Shown one piece after another: positions 1 to 11,300 of a stretch of DNA of 64,000 nucleotides. The DNA is from Alteriqipengyuania bathyomarina_B. GTDB taxonomy: Bacteria; Pseudomonadota; Alphaproteobacteria; Sphingomonadales; Sphingomonadaceae. Below the pieces are notes generated by a model. It saw only the letters and a program-made list of their open reading frames with translations, did no database searches and had not been told where the DNA came from. Location: NCBI RefSeq assembly GCF_038594605.1, contig NZ_JBCFZM010000004.1, positions 62,001-126,000 of the forward strand, read 5' to 3'. Position numbers and translations under genes: made by a program. Position 1 is the stretch's first letter. Every line of letters starts with the position of its first letter.

Positions 1-2
1 TG

Positions 3-3000
3 ACCATCAGCGTGGTCTATCCCGGTGCCGACGCCGAAACGCTTGAGGAAAACGTCACCCAGGTGATCGAGCAGCAGCTCAACGGGGTCGAGGGTTTCCT
101 CTACATGTCCTCGTCCAGCCTCTCGAACGGCACGGCGAGCATCACGCTGACGTTCGAAGCGGGCACCGATATCGATATCGCGCAGACCGAGGTGCAGAAC
201 CGGCTCAGTACGGTCGAAGCCCGGCTGCCCGAAGAGGTGCGCCGACAGGGGATCACCGTGCGGCAGGCCAATGCGGGATTCCTCCTGATCGTGGCGCTGA
301 CGTCCGAAGGCGGCGCCTACGACACGACCGACCTCGGCAATATCGCCTCGAACCAGGTCGTCGACGAATTGCGCCGCGTGCCTGGCGTGGGCGACGTGCA
401 GCTGTTCGGTTCGCAATATGCGATGCGCATCTGGCTCGATCCCGATGCGCTCGCTTCCTATAACCTGTCGCCCAGCGCGGTTCTCGCCTCGATCCGCGAA
501 CAGAATGCGCAGACCGCAGGCGGATCGATCGGCGCGCAGCCGGTGGCGGACGGGCAGGAAATCACGGCAACGATCTCGACCGAAGGCCGCTTCAGCACCG
601 TCGAGGAATTCGAGAACATCATCCTGCGCGCCAGCAACGGCGCCGCCGTGGTGCGCCTGGGCGAAGTCGCCCGGGTCGAGATCGGCGCGCAGAGCTACGC
701 CACATCCACCTCGCTCAACGGCCAACCGATGGCGGGAATGGCGGTCCAGCTCGCGACCGGTGCCAATGCGCTTGCCGCAGCGGAGGGCGTGAAGGAGCGA
801 CTGGAAGAAATCGCACCGGGTCTGCCGGGCGATGTCGCCTGGTCCATTCCCTACGACACGACACCCTTTGTCGAAGCGTCGGTGGAGGAAGTGGTCAAGA
901 CGCTAATCGAGGCCATGTTCCTCGTCTTCCTCGTCATGTTCCTGTTCCTGCAGAACTGGCGCGCGACGCTGATCCCCACGCTGGTGGTGCCGATCGCACT
1001 GGCCGGCGCATGCCTTGGCCTGTGGTTGTTCGGTTTCTCGATCAACGTGCTCTCGCTGTTCGGCATGGTGCTGGCCATCGGCATCCTCGTCGACGACGCC
1101 ATCGTGGTGATCGAGAATGTCGAGCGGATCATGCGCGAGGAAGGGCTCCCGCCGGTGGAGGCGACGCGCAAGGCGATGGGTCAGATCAGCGGAGCGATCA
1201 TCGGGATCACCCTGGTGCTGATCGCGGTGTTCATCCCGATGGCGTTCTTCCCCGGGTCGACAGGCGGAATCTATCGCCAGTTCTCGGTCACGCTCGCGAT
1301 TGCGATCTTCTTCTCCGCGTTCCTTGCCCTGTCGCTGACGCCCGCTCTGTGCGCGACCTTCCTCAAGCCGATCGAAAAGGGGCATGATGCTTCGGCAGAG
1401 ATCGGGGTGGACGAAGAGGCCGAAGCGCAGCCCGGCTGGCGCGGTCGTCTGGCGCGCGCACGCGGCAGGTCCGCACGCTTCTTCGGCCGCTTCAACCGCT
1501 GGTTCGCGCGGATGCAGGACAAGTACGGACGCGCCAATGATCGCATCCTTTCGCGTCCATGGAGAGCGTTCGCGGTCTTCCTCGCGCTCGGGCTCGTCAC
1601 GGTGCTGTTGTTCATGCGCCTGCCCACGGCTTTCCTGCCGACCGAAGACCAGGGATACCTGATCACCGCAGTGCAGGCCCCCCCGGGTGCCACCACCGAA
1701 CGCCTCGATGAATCGCTCGATGAGGTCACCGGTTACTGGATGGGCCGCGAAGAAGTGGAAAACCTGGTGGTCGTGCGCGGATTCAGTTTCTTCGGCCAGG
1801 GTCAGAACAATGCGCTGATGTTCTCTCCGTTCAAGCCGTGGAAGGAACGGACCGGGGAAGGCAGCAGCGCGGGAGAAATCCTGGAAGATGCGACGGCACG
1901 GTTCAGCCAGATCGACGGCGCACTCGCCTTCGTGATCCAACCGCCCGCCATCCAGTCATTGGGCCAGGCGAGCGGTTTCACGCTCAAGCTACAGGATCGC
2001 GCCGGCCTTGGCCGCGAGGCGCTGACCGCCGCGCGCGACCAGATGCTGGGCATGGCTTCGCAAAGCCCTGCCGTCGCGAACCTGCGGCCCGAGGACCAAG
2101 GTCCGAGCCCCGAGGTCGAGATCGATATTGATCGGGTGCAGGCGCGTGCGCTCGGCCTGTCGCTGAACGACGTGAATGCCGCGCTCTCGATCACCTTCGG
2201 CTCGGCCTACGCGAACGACTTCAACCGCGATGGCCGCGTGCTGCAGGTGCTTGTGCAGGCAGACGCACCCTATCGTATGACACCCGAAGACGTGCTGGCG
2301 CTGCGTATTCCCAACGCACAAGGCGAACTGGTGCCGTTCAGCGCCTTCGCCAGTGCAGACTGGTCCGCTTCGCCGGCCAGCCTGTCGCGCTATAATGGCT
2401 ATCCCGCAATGACCCTGTCGGGCATGGCCGCGCCCGGCAAATCATCGGGCGCTGCGCTGACCGCGATGGAAGAGATGGCCGACCAGTTGCCCCAGGGCAT
2501 CGGTTACGAATGGACCGGCATTTCCTACGAGGAAAAGCAGGCCGGCGGCCAGATCGGTCTGCTGCTCGGCCTGTCGGTGGTGGTCGTGTTCCTCGTGCTG
2601 GCTGCGCTCTACGAAAGCTGGGCGGTGCCGCTCGCGGTGCTGCTGATCGTTCCGATGGGTGTGCTGGGTGCGGTGCTGTTTTCGATGCTGCGCGGCCTTT
2701 CGGCGGATGTCTATTTCAACGTCGGCCTGATCACCATCATCGGCCTCGCCGCGAAGAACGCGATCCTGATCGTCGAATTTGCGATCGAGGAGGAAGAACG
2801 CGGGCTGAGGCGGATCGACGCCGTGAAAGCCGCTGCAAAGCTGCGCCTGCGCCCGATCATCATGACTTCGCTCGCCTTCACCATGGGCATGGTCCCGCTG
2901 GCGCTTGCAAGCGGTGCGGGTGCGGCCAGCCGCATCGCGGTCGGCACCGGGGTGATGGGCGGGATGATCGCGGCCACCTTGCTCGGCATTTTCCTGATCC

Positions 3001-3119
3001 CGATGCTCTACCTGCTGGTCCGCCGGAATATCAGCCGCAAGCAGCCGCATGCCGCCGGGCATCTGGATGAGCCCGATACCGCAAAACCCATAGCGGACAG
3101 CGAAGGGAAACCCGCGTGA
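3..3119 (+). CDS. RND efflux pump inner-membrane subunit (HAE-1/AcrB type), 5' end cut by window
   Basis: This is the proton-driven inner-membrane pump of a tripartite multidrug or hydrophobe exporter. The reading frame is open from the first bases; YPGADAETLEENVTQVIEQQ matches the AcrB segment at about residues 35-55, so roughly 45 residues lie upstream of the window. Visible family marks are the TM4 acidic pair in GILVDDAIVVIENVERIM, the TM10 lysine in GLAAKNAILIVEF (the proton-relay residues of AcrB), two large periplasmic porter loops, and about eleven hydrophobic segments. A charged cytoplasmic linker (about nt 1380-1530) divides the two repeats. The next gene overlaps its stop codon. 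The usual periplasmic adaptor gene is expected upstream, outside the window. Substrate cannot be told from sequence. Confidence 0.93.
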   Translation, partial: TISVVYPGADAETLEENVTQVIEQQLNGVEGFLYMSSSSLSNGTASITLTFEAGTDIDIAQTEVQNRLSTVEARLPEEVRRQGITVRQANAGFLLIVALTSEGGAYDTTDLGNIASNQVVDELRRVPGVGDVQLFGSQYAMRIWLDPDALASYNLSPSAVLASIREQNAQTAGGSIGAQPVADGQEITATISTEGRFSTVEEFENIILRASNGAAVVRLGEVARVEIGAQSYATSTSLNGQPMAGMAVQLATGANALAAAEGVKERLEEIAPGLPGDVAWSIPYDTTPFVEASVEEVVKTLIEAMFLVFLVMFLFLQNWRATLIPTLVVPIALAGACLGLWLFGFSINVLSLFGMVLAIGILVDDAIVVIENVERIMREEGLPPVEATRKAMGQISGAIIGITLVLIAVFIPMAFFPGSTGGIYRQFSVTLAIAIFFSAFLALSLTPALCATFLKPIEKGHDASAEIGVDEEAEAQPGWRGRLARARGRSARFFGRFNRWFARMQDKYGRANDRILSRPWRAFAVFLALGLVTVLLFMRLPTAFLPTEDQGYLITAVQAPPGATTERLDESLDEVTGYWMGREEVENLVVVRGFSFFGQGQNNALMFSPFKPWKERTGEGSSAGEILEDATARFSQIDGALAFVIQPPAIQSLGQASGFTLKLQDRAGLGREALTAARDQMLGMASQSPAVANLRPEDQGPSPEVEIDIDRVQARALGLSLNDVNAALSITFGSAYANDFNRDGRVLQVLVQADAPYRMTPEDVLALRIPNAQGELVPFSAFASADWSASPASLSRYNGYPAMTLSGMAAPGKSSGAALTAMEEMADQLPQGIGYEWTGISYEEKQAGGQIGLLLGLSVVVVFLVLAALYESWAVPLAVLLIVPMGVLGAVLFSMLRGLSADVYFNVGLITIIGLAAKNAILIVEFAIEEEERGLRRIDAVKAAAKLRLRPIIMTSLAFTMGMVPLALASGAGAASRIAVGTGVMGGMIAATLLGIFLIPMLYLLVRRNISRKQPHAAGHLDEPDTAKPIADSEGKPA

Positions 3120-4579
3120 TGAACCGTCCCGTCAGAACCCTGATCGCCCTTGCAGTATCTACCAGCGCGCTGGCCGGATGCGCGAGCATGGCACCCGAGC
3201 ATACCCGCCCCCCGGCGGCCACCGCGCCCGCGTACGATCCGGACTACCGGCCCGATGGAGAGGTGGTCGCCTCGCAGCTGTCCTATCGGGACTGGTTCAC
3301 CGACCCGCGCCTCGTGCAACTGATCGGCACCGCACTGGAAAGCAACCGCGACCTGCTCGCCGCGACGGCGCGGATCGAACAGGCCCGTGCGCGCTATCGG
3401 ATTCAGGACAGTCGCCGCCTGCCGACGGTGGTCGCCAATGGCAGCGCCACCCGGTCGCGTCAGCCGCTGGGCGTCAATCCGGCGCTGGATGCGGGCGATG
3501 TCGAAGGCGCACCGGATTCGATCACCTCTAACCGGTTCGAGGTCGGCGTAGGCGTCAGCGCTTTCGAACTCGATTTCTGGGGCCGTATCGCCAGCTTGAG
3601 CGATCAGGCGCGCGCGCAGTATCTGTCCACCGTTGCGGCGCAGCGGGCGTTCTACCTCTCGCTGATCGCCGATACCGCGACGACCTATTACGAGATCGTC
3701 GAGACGCAGGAACAGATCGCGCTGGCCGAAGCGACCGCGAAGAGCCGCGAAGAGGGGCTGCGGATCGCCAGGCTCCGGCTGGATAACGGCGTGACCTCCG
3801 CCTTGCCATTTCGTCAGGCGGAAACGCTGCTGACGCAGGCCGAGCAGCAACTGTCGAGCGAGAAGCTGGCGCTGGCCCGTTTGCGCAACCAGCTTGCCGT
3901 GCTGGTCGGCGGAAACATGCCCGAAGGTTTGCGCGACGGGCTGACACTGGCAGCCCAAGGCAGCGAACCGCGCCTTGCTGCGGGCATGCCGTCCGACCTG
4001 CTGCTGGTCCGGCCCGACATCATCGCCGCAGAAGAAGAACTGCGCGCGGCGCGCGCCAATATCGGCGCGGCCCGGGCAGCGTTTTTCCCGACCATCTCGC
4101 TCACCGGGAATGCGGGCTTTTCCTCAAACAGCCTCGATGGTCTGTTCTCGTCCGACGGGCTCGGCTGGAGTTTCGGCCCCTCCATCTCCCTGCCGATCTT
4201 CGACTGGGGCGGGCGCGAGGCCGATCTCGATCTCGCGCAGGCGCTGGAGGTGGAGCAGGTCGCGAACTACGACAAGACCGTGCAGACCGCCTTCCGCGAA
4301 GTGTCGGATGCCCTCGCCGGGCGACGCTACCTCGCAGAGCAGGTCGCAACGCTGGAACGCGCGGTCGAATCGCAGGAGCAGATCGCCCACATTGCGCGCC
4401 TGCGCTATCGCGAGGGCGTGGCCGACTATCTCGAAGTGCTCGATGCCGAACGCAACCTGTTCAGCGCGCGCCAGCAATTGCTGACGACCGAACGTGCGTG
4501 GCTGCAGAACCGTGCTACGCTGTTTGTGGCGCTGGGGGGAGGGTTCGACCCTGCCGAGCCAGGTCCGGGCCCGGGCTAA
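3119..4579 (+). CDS. RND efflux outer-membrane factor, NodT/OprM-type lipoprotein
   Basis: This is the outer-membrane channel of the same tripartite pump. The N-terminus is a lipoprotein signal with lipobox LAGC (Cys at about residue 20 from the ATG), followed by the two OEP repeats of the TolC/NodT fold. Family landmarks include FELDFWGRI, RPDIIAAEEELRAARANIG and FPTISLTGNAGF, then SISLPIFDWGGREADL. ATG 3119 overlaps the pump stop as TGATG; a GTG three bases upstream is an alternative start. The pair is clearly one operon. Length (486 aa) is normal for the family. Confidence 0.93.
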   Translation: MNRPVRTLIALAVSTSALAGCASMAPEHTRPPAATAPAYDPDYRPDGEVVASQLSYRDWFTDPRLVQLIGTALESNRDLLAATARIEQARARYRIQDSRRLPTVVANGSATRSRQPLGVNPALDAGDVEGAPDSITSNRFEVGVGVSAFELDFWGRIASLSDQARAQYLSTVAAQRAFYLSLIADTATTYYEIVETQEQIALAEATAKSREEGLRIARLRLDNGVTSALPFRQAETLLTQAEQQLSSEKLALARLRNQLAVLVGGNMPEGLRDGLTLAAQGSEPRLAAGMPSDLLLVRPDIIAAEEELRAARANIGAARAAFFPTISLTGNAGFSSNSLDGLFSSDGLGWSFGPSISLPIFDWGGREADLDLAQALEVEQVANYDKTVQTAFREVSDALAGRRYLAEQVATLERAVESQEQIAHIARLRYREGVADYLEVLDAERNLFSARQQLLTTERAWLQNRATLFVALGGGFDPAEPGPGPG

Positions 4580-4727
4580 AACCCCGCGGCTGCGGCGGCT
4601 CGCCCGAAGGCGTGACGATGCCCTGATGGATACCTCGAGTATTCAGTGCGAAAACAAAAGGTTTCTTGGGGTTTCCTCGTCAATTCTCAGGGCCGCTTGG
4701 CACACTGCGGACCTATCCTCGCATCGG

Positions 4728-5630
4728 TTAGTCGGTGGTCGCCACTTGTCCAGCAAGCCATCGAAGCAGGTCTTCCTCGAAGCGCGCGCTGTCCGTCCCC
4801 TGTTTGCCAAGCCCGAACCCGTGGCCGCCGTCTTCGTATACACGCAGTTCGGCTTGCCCTCCGCGATGCCGCCAGCGATCGACAAGCGAAAACGAGCGAT
4901 CGTGAATCAGCGCGTCGTCACGCGCGATGGCGACCAGCATCGGGGGCAGCGTATCCGCAGTCAGGGCGGCGTCCGTCGGGCCGTAGATGTAGCCCACGAA
5001 GTCCGGCCCCCAGGGCTTGTCTTCCTCGACCACGTTCAGCGCGGTCATGGCGCCCGCCGAAAAGCCGATCATCCCTATCCGGTCGCGGTCCAGCGACCAC
5101 CTGTCAGCCTCGGCATCGAGCAGGCGCAGGGCTTCCAGTGCATCGGCCGTCGCCATGGGCTCGCTCACTTCGATCGGTCCGCCATCGCTGATCTTGGACA
5201 TCATTCCCATCATCTTCGCCGCGAACAGCAGATCATTGCCGGGCGTTTCGTTCAGCCGGTACTTCAGCACGAAGGCCGCGATCCCCCGGTCGGCGAGCAG
5301 CTCGGCCACCTCGGTCCCTTCGGTGGACATCGACAGGATCTGGAACGCCCCGCCGGGCAGGATGACCACCGCAGCACCCGTCGCCTTGTCCGGTTCGGGC
5401 AGGAAAGCGATCAGCTCCGACTGGCGGACATTGCGGACGATCAGATTGTCGTCGGTCCGATACCATTTCTCCGCTTCACCCGCGTCATCGCCGGGCAGCA
5501 AGGGGATGGCGCTGCCAAAGTGCGGGCGCTCGACCCGCTCGAAGCCCGGAAGGGGAGCGGAGCAGGCCGCCAAAACAAGCGCGGCCAGCCCGGCCACGGT
5601 CAGCTTCCATTTGTGGTTTGCGATTTTCAT
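4728..5630 (-). CDS. Alpha/beta-hydrolase lipoprotein, acetyl-xylan-esterase/BD-FAE-like
   Basis: This is probably a carbohydrate or small-molecule esterase anchored in the envelope. The N-terminus has a lipobox (LAAC) after a short hydrophobic core. The catalytic triad can be read directly: oxyanion-hole motif ILPGGAF, nucleophile serine in GFSAG, aspartate in AIARDDALI and histidine in DGGHGFG. At 300 aa it is the usual length of this group. It is the last gene of a minus-strand series (GH106 enzyme, TonB receptor, this), starting 31 bases after the receptor stop. This context suggests it removes acyl groups from the imported glycoside. Substrate is inference only. Confidence 0.85.
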   Translation of the reverse strand: MKIANHKWKLTVAGLAALVLAACSAPLPGFERVERPHFGSAIPLLPGDDAGEAEKWYRTDDNLIVRNVRQSELIAFLPEPDKATGAAVVILPGGAFQILSMSTEGTEVAELLADRGIAAFVLKYRLNETPGNDLLFAAKMMGMMSKISDGGPIEVSEPMATADALEALRLLDAEADRWSLDRDRIGMIGFSAGAMTALNVVEEDKPWGPDFVGYIYGPTDAALTADTLPPMLVAIARDDALIHDRSFSLVDRWRHRGGQAELRVYEDGGHGFGLGKQGTDSARFEEDLLRWLAGQVATTD

Positions 5631-5661
5631 GACGACCTGCCCTGTTAGAGTATCACCGGAT

Positions 5662-8304
5662 TCAGAAGCCGAAGCTCAGCCCGATCTGCACCAGCCGCCC
5701 ACGGGTTGAGCCGTTGGTGTAGCCCGGGTCCGCATTGTAGAACGGCGGATCGGCATCGAAGATGTTGTCGATATTGAGCGTCAGGCGCGCATCGCGCCCA
5801 CCCCCGAACGAGCCGAGCGTGTAAGCGGCGAACAGATCGACAGTGGCAAAGCCGTCCACATCGGTCTGCGTCACGCCGTTGGCGGTCAGCGGCAGCGCCA
5901 GCTCGATCCCGCTGTTGTAATTGAGTTCGACCCGCCCCTGCAGCGTCGGCGTTCCCAGCCCGACATAGGCGAGCAGGTTCAGGCGGCTTTCCTGATCCAC
6001 CGCATCGACCAGCTCATCAGCCGCGAGCGCGGCGACCTTGCGGTTAAGCAGATAGGTGCCGGTCACGCCCAGATCGATGCCGACATCGCCGAGCGTGTGT
6101 TCGAAATTCGCGGCGAAATCGATCCCGTCGACCTTGACCCGGCCCAGATTCTGGCGACGTGCATCGAACAGCACATAAGGCCCGCCGAAAGGACCCGCGT
6201 AAAGCGAGGCAAGCGACGACGCGCCGTCGAGCGGCAGGTCGCCGACCGCAGCGGTCAACTGCGCGAGCGTGGGATTGCGGGTCACGAAAGAGGAATACAG
6301 GCCGGTGAAGATCGCGGGTGTGGTGAACGGAACGATCGCGATCTGATCCTTGAAATCGATGTTGTAGTAGGTCGCCGAAGCACGCAGCGCACCCAGCTCG
6401 ACCTCAGTGCCCACCGACCAGGTTTCCGCATTCTGCGGGCCGAGGTCGGGATTGCCCCCGGCAAGGATCACCGTCGGCCGCAGGAGGTTGGGGATTTCCG
6501 GGTCAGCGGGATCGCGAAACGGACTGAACTGGATGATCTGCGCGCGTGAATCGGGCGCACCGGTCGTGTCGCCAAGGCTGGGCGCGTTGAACGATGTGCC
6601 GTAGCTGCCCCGGAATTTCAGACCGTCCAGCGGACTATAGGCAAAACCCACCTTGGGGTTCGTCGTGCTCCCGAAATCGCTGTAATCATCATGCCGGACG
6701 GAGGCCGACAGGGTGAGTTCCCGCATCCCCGGGCTGCCGTTGGCGCCCCCGAAGATGGGCGCGACAAGTTCGCCGAAGACCGACATTATGTCGCGCTCGC
6801 CCACAGCGCCGGGCGCGGTATTTTCCGCCCCGACGGCCACGTTGCCGAACCGCGCATCGATATGCTGCTGCGTGCCCTCGAGGCCCGCCGCAACGCGCAG
6901 ATCGCCACCGGGTAGCGCAAAGAGCGGCCCGTCCACGATCAACCGTCCAATGGCCTGCCTGCGGTCCGCCAGTCCGTAGAAATTCTGGTAGATGCTGGCG
7001 AGAACGGCCGGATCGCTCGATCCCGGATTATAGGGATTGAGCGCGGTATCGAACGTAGTGCCTGCAAGTGCGGCTTCCTGGGCGACGGCATTGATCGACG
7101 GCGAGTTGGACTCGGTACGCGTTTGGCCATAGCTGAGCAGCGCACGCATTTCGAACCCGCTGCCCAGATCGAAGGCGAAGCTGGGCGCGATGTTGAACAG
7201 GTCCAGATCGACTTGGCCCTTGTCGTTGAAAACGCCTGCGTAGGAGAAGTTGACCGTCTGGAAGAACGGGTCCGGCGCGATCGGCTGATAATAGGGATTG
7301 GTCGCGGTGATGATGCCCGACTGCGCGAAGGCACCGTTCCCGCCAGCGCCGTTCAGATCATAGGTCTGGCGCGTCGTGCGCTTGGAATAGAGCACCTCCA
7401 GATCGAACGCGACGTCGGGGCTCAGATCGAGATCGAGATTGCCGAGCACCGAATGCAGCGTCTCTTCGGGCAGGAATGCCCCGTTGTCGGTGTTGTCGCA
7501 TTGCGAGATCGTGCCCGGTGTCCGGTCCGGCAGCGCATAGGTCGTCACCACCCCGCCGCGATCGATCGAGACGGTGCCCGGCGCGCAGCCGCCGGTATTG
7601 GCGCTGATCTGCTGCACATAGTCGCGGTCGCGCCCGAACAGCGCGTCGTTCCACGAGTGCGAATAGGCGATGTAGGCAGACCCGCTATCCCAGCTTTTGC
7701 CGGCGATCAGGTTGGCATCATATTGCTGGTAGTCATCGGCAACGCCGTAGCCGCCGGACACCTCCACCCCGTCGAAGGCGCGCCGGGTAATGAAGTTGAT
7801 GACCCCGCCCACGGCATCCGAGCCATAGACCGATGACCCGCCATCGAGCACGACCTCGACCCGCTCGATCGCGGCCACGGGGATGGTGCCGGGGTCGAAC
7901 GGCGTTCCCAATACGCCCACGCCGGGCCCGCGGTGACCGTTGAGCAGCACAAGCGTCGTGCCGCCCGAACTGCTGCCGCCGATCTTGCGCAACGCGGGCG
8001 TGACGGACGTGATGGCCGCGCCCAGCGACGGAACGGTGGGCACGGTGTTGAATGCGGAGGAAACCTGCGGGACAGAGGCAAGAATATCGTTGGTGTCCGT
8101 CGCACCGCTGGCGGTGATGCTTTCCTGGTCCACGCTCAGCACGTTGGTGCCGACGGGCGCCACGCCCCGGATCGAAGTGCCGGTGACCACGATCGTGGTG
8201 TCTTCCACGACCTCTTCATCAAGCGGTTCGGTCTGCGCGAAGGCGGGCTGCGCGAGCAATGCGACGGTCGCCGCCGAAACGTAGAATGCTGATTTGATCT
8301 TCAT
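5662..8304 (-). CDS. TonB-dependent outer-membrane receptor
   Basis: This is an outer-membrane gated transporter energised by TonB. It has a signal peptide (cut near AFAQ), an N-terminal TonB-box-like stretch TTIVVTGTSIRG, a plug domain with YGSDAVGGVINFIT, and a long beta-barrel with alternating aromatic strands ending in the C-terminal phenylalanine of LVQIGLSFGF. No SusD-like partner or FecR/sigma pair lies nearby, which is usual for sphingomonads. A good ribosome-binding site (GGGAGAGAG) lies just before ATG 8304. It lies 75 bases after the glycosidase and 31 before the esterase, so it is likely co-transcribed with them and takes up the same glycoside. Confidence 0.93.
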   Translation of the reverse strand: MKIKSAFYVSAATVALLAQPAFAQTEPLDEEVVEDTTIVVTGTSIRGVAPVGTNVLSVDQESITASGATDTNDILASVPQVSSAFNTVPTVPSLGAAITSVTPALRKIGGSSSGGTTLVLLNGHRGPGVGVLGTPFDPGTIPVAAIERVEVVLDGGSSVYGSDAVGGVINFITRRAFDGVEVSGGYGVADDYQQYDANLIAGKSWDSGSAYIAYSHSWNDALFGRDRDYVQQISANTGGCAPGTVSIDRGGVVTTYALPDRTPGTISQCDNTDNGAFLPEETLHSVLGNLDLDLSPDVAFDLEVLYSKRTTRQTYDLNGAGGNGAFAQSGIITATNPYYQPIAPDPFFQTVNFSYAGVFNDKGQVDLDLFNIAPSFAFDLGSGFEMRALLSYGQTRTESNSPSINAVAQEAALAGTTFDTALNPYNPGSSDPAVLASIYQNFYGLADRRQAIGRLIVDGPLFALPGGDLRVAAGLEGTQQHIDARFGNVAVGAENTAPGAVGERDIMSVFGELVAPIFGGANGSPGMRELTLSASVRHDDYSDFGSTTNPKVGFAYSPLDGLKFRGSYGTSFNAPSLGDTTGAPDSRAQIIQFSPFRDPADPEIPNLLRPTVILAGGNPDLGPQNAETWSVGTEVELGALRASATYYNIDFKDQIAIVPFTTPAIFTGLYSSFVTRNPTLAQLTAAVGDLPLDGASSLASLYAGPFGGPYVLFDARRQNLGRVKVDGIDFAANFEHTLGDVGIDLGVTGTYLLNRKVAALAADELVDAVDQESRLNLLAYVGLGTPTLQGRVELNYNSGIELALPLTANGVTQTDVDGFATVDLFAAYTLGSFGGGRDARLTLNIDNIFDADPPFYNADPGYTNGSTRGRLVQIGLSFGF

Positions 8305-8379
8305 GTCTCTCTCCCAAATCCGGCCTTTGCGAACCGGTATTCCTGTTTTCAGGCTGGGCTCATCAGCCCTGCCCGCAGT

Positions 8380-11300
8380 TCAGTCCTTCGAACCCCGCGT
8401 GGCCGGGCCATCTCGCGCGCCGATCAGCAGGCGCGGTTGCCCGATGATGCCGACCGGAACCGAGAGCTCATCGGCATCCTCGATCAGCCCGTCCGCCTCC
8501 TGCTTTGCCGCCATGGCGTTGCGCAGCGGCGGGGCAAGTTCGATCTCGATGGTGTTGGAGCCGCGCCGCAGCTTGCCGGTCAGGTCGACCCGGAAGGGCG
8601 GCAGGACTGCGCGCGAGACGGGTTTGCCGTTGACGCTTACCCGCGCGGTCCCTTCGATCCGCTGCAGATCGAGCACTGCGCAGCGCTCCGCCGACGCAGC
8701 GGGAAGCGTTGTCGTGGTGCGATAGAGAATCGGCCCGGCGGTCGCGGCGAAGGCTTCGCTCTGCCGCAGGTCCGTCAGCGACCCCGCGACCTGTATCGAG
8801 GCATCGCCCGCCTGCACCCGCCATTGCATCGGCTTGCGGGTGGTCCATTGCCGTTTGCCCGCGACGCAGCGCGAAGCCTTGGCGAAAGGCGCGGCGCCCC
8901 GGATCACGAAGACCGATTCCAGCCGCCCCAGTTTCAGCGCAACGACGCCCTTCGCGTCCGCAGCGACCGGCCATATCTTCCCTCCCATCGGGTCGAAGAG
9001 GGTCAGCGTCTCACCTGCGGCTCCACGAATGCGCAGCTTCGCGACTTGCGGCGTGGTCGACTGGTTAGCGAGAAAATGCGCGGTGCGGCCTTGCCCCAGA
9101 TCGCGCGATATCCGGCGGACACCACCTTCCGAAACGAGGCTGATCGAAGGCGCAAGCTGTTCCAGCAGCTCACCCTGCGAGGATGCCGAGCGCTCCTGCG
9201 CCACCGCACGCATGGCGGCCGCCACGATCCGGTCATTGCGCTCGAAATCCTTGAAGCCCGGCTGGCGCTGGGGCGGCTGACCATAGACGATGACCTTGCG
9301 CCCATCCCGCGCCGCCGCGCGCAGGGCCTTTGCGGTCTGCGCCTGCATATAGGGCGCATCGGCCACAATCACCGGCGCATTACCATCGATCAGCTCGACC
9401 GATTGCAGCGCGTCGTCGTTCGCCCAGGTCCAGGTAACGCCCACCCGGTCCAGCGCGCGCAGAGCCGGAAGCACCTGCTCGATCCACTCGAGTCGCGGGT
9501 CGGTCGTCTTGTCGGGGAAGGTGGCGAAGGGCAGCGAGAGCGGTTCGGACGGGTCGAACAGTCCATCGGGCGTCATCGCGCCTGCGAACAGGAATTCGTC
9601 GCGTGCCGGTGCCGAATCCTCGATCTCCAGCGGGAAGCCGAGGAACGGGTAATAGACCAGCACATCGGCCTGCGCCTTGCCCGCCTGCAACAGATTCTGG
9701 ACCCGCGCCATATAAGCGGTCAGCGCAGGTTCGGCAGACCAGATCGCGCTTTTGCGCCCGTAATTGCCCGAGAAGATGAAGCCGCCCGCCTCGTCGGTGA
9801 ACGGATACCAGCCGGCCAAGCCGAACTCGCGCGACAGCCGCTCTCCGCCGCGCCCTTGCGTATATTCGTAAGGGATGCCGTGCCACACCAAGGCGTTGAC
9901 GCCTGCCAGATAGGCCTTGTCAGCCGCCGCCTTGAGCTGCGCCGGAGTGACCGCGTTGGCCCTTTGCGCCCAGACGAAGGATTCCGCCGAAACGATGGGG
10001 CGGTCGTACAGCAAGCCTGCCGCACCCGCGAGCTTGAGAAACAGCGGGCTGCCGCCGCCATAAAGCTGCTCGGTCTCCGGAATGTCGTTCGCGCCGAGGG
10101 CGCGGATCGTATCGACATCTGTGCCGTAGCTCTGCCCGCGCGAGAGCATCCCGCGTGCATTGGCCCATTCGCGACTGGTCTCGACGAACCGCTCGCGTAT
10201 CAGGTCCGACATGGTCAGCGCGTAATCGTAGCGGATACGCTCGTCGTCGTCGGTCAGCTGGAAGGCCGGGGCAGCGGTGCGCCGCCCCACTTCGCGGATA
10301 AAGTAATTGTCCTGAAAATCCTGAAAGACCGCGGGCAGGTATGGGGCCAGCTCATAGCCGCGCCGCTTTGCGAATTCGGGCAGAATGTCGCTTGCGGCCA
10401 GCTGATCCACCTTGAATTCGAGGCTGTCGTTGAAGATGCCGCGCAGCGCCTTGCCGTAGAAAGGGGCGAGGCCTGCGCGCGACCCGAAGGCCCAATCGTA
10501 GTGCGCGCGCAGCGTTGCCGCATCCGCATGGTCGATCACAAAGCCCGGCGTGCCCGTCGCGGTGAGCGTGGGGGCCTCGCCCGATGGCATCACGAAGACG
10601 AAGACGATCTGCCAACGCCCTTCCGGCGCGGCCCACGATAGCCGCCCGCCCGCAACCTTGCCCGTCAGGTTCACCACCTTGGCGGGGTCGAGCGCGATGG
10701 TGTCGGTGACGTCGAGTACGTTGAAGGCGCGCTTGCCCTCCACCACCGGCGCGGCGACCACAGCTTTCAGCTGCGCCAGTTCCGGCAGGAAATTGCTCAG
10801 GTCCTCGCCGAACTCGCGTTCGCCGAAGGCCAGCAGATAATCGTTGAAGCCGGGCGACGGCAGCGGCACCTCGACGTCGATCTCTTCACCGCCGTCCACT
10901 TGCATTTCCGAGAAGGCAAGCTCCTTCAGCCCCTCGCTCGCCGCGACCTGCGGGCCGCCTGCCGGCCATCCGCTGAGATGCGTGAGATCGACCTGCAGGC
11001 CGGCATCCCCTGCACAAGCGAGCACCTCGCGCAGCGTGCGGAGATACTCGGGCGATTGCGTGTCGCGAATGCGGTCGCGCCACTGCGCATCCTCGACCGT
11101 GGCGAGGTCGGCGGTGAAGGGCTGGATCTCCACCCCGGCAAAACCCTGTGCCTTGAGCGCCCGCACCTGCTTGCAGGCCTGCTCCGGGTTCACGTCGGCA
11201 CCCGGCCACCACCACCGCGTCCACGGTCGCACGCTGGCAGCAGGCTTCAGAAGGGTCGCGGCGTCGATCGGGCCCAGCGTGTGGGTCAGCTCCGGGGCCG

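Noticed and set aside
4494..5648. 384-aa frame overlapping the NodT end and opposing the esterase
   Set aside because: No start signal or family; the opposite strand has a complete catalytic triad and lipobox.
8437..10641. 734-aa frame opposite the GH106 gene
   Set aside because: Antisense shadow of a real gene with clear motifs on the other strand.
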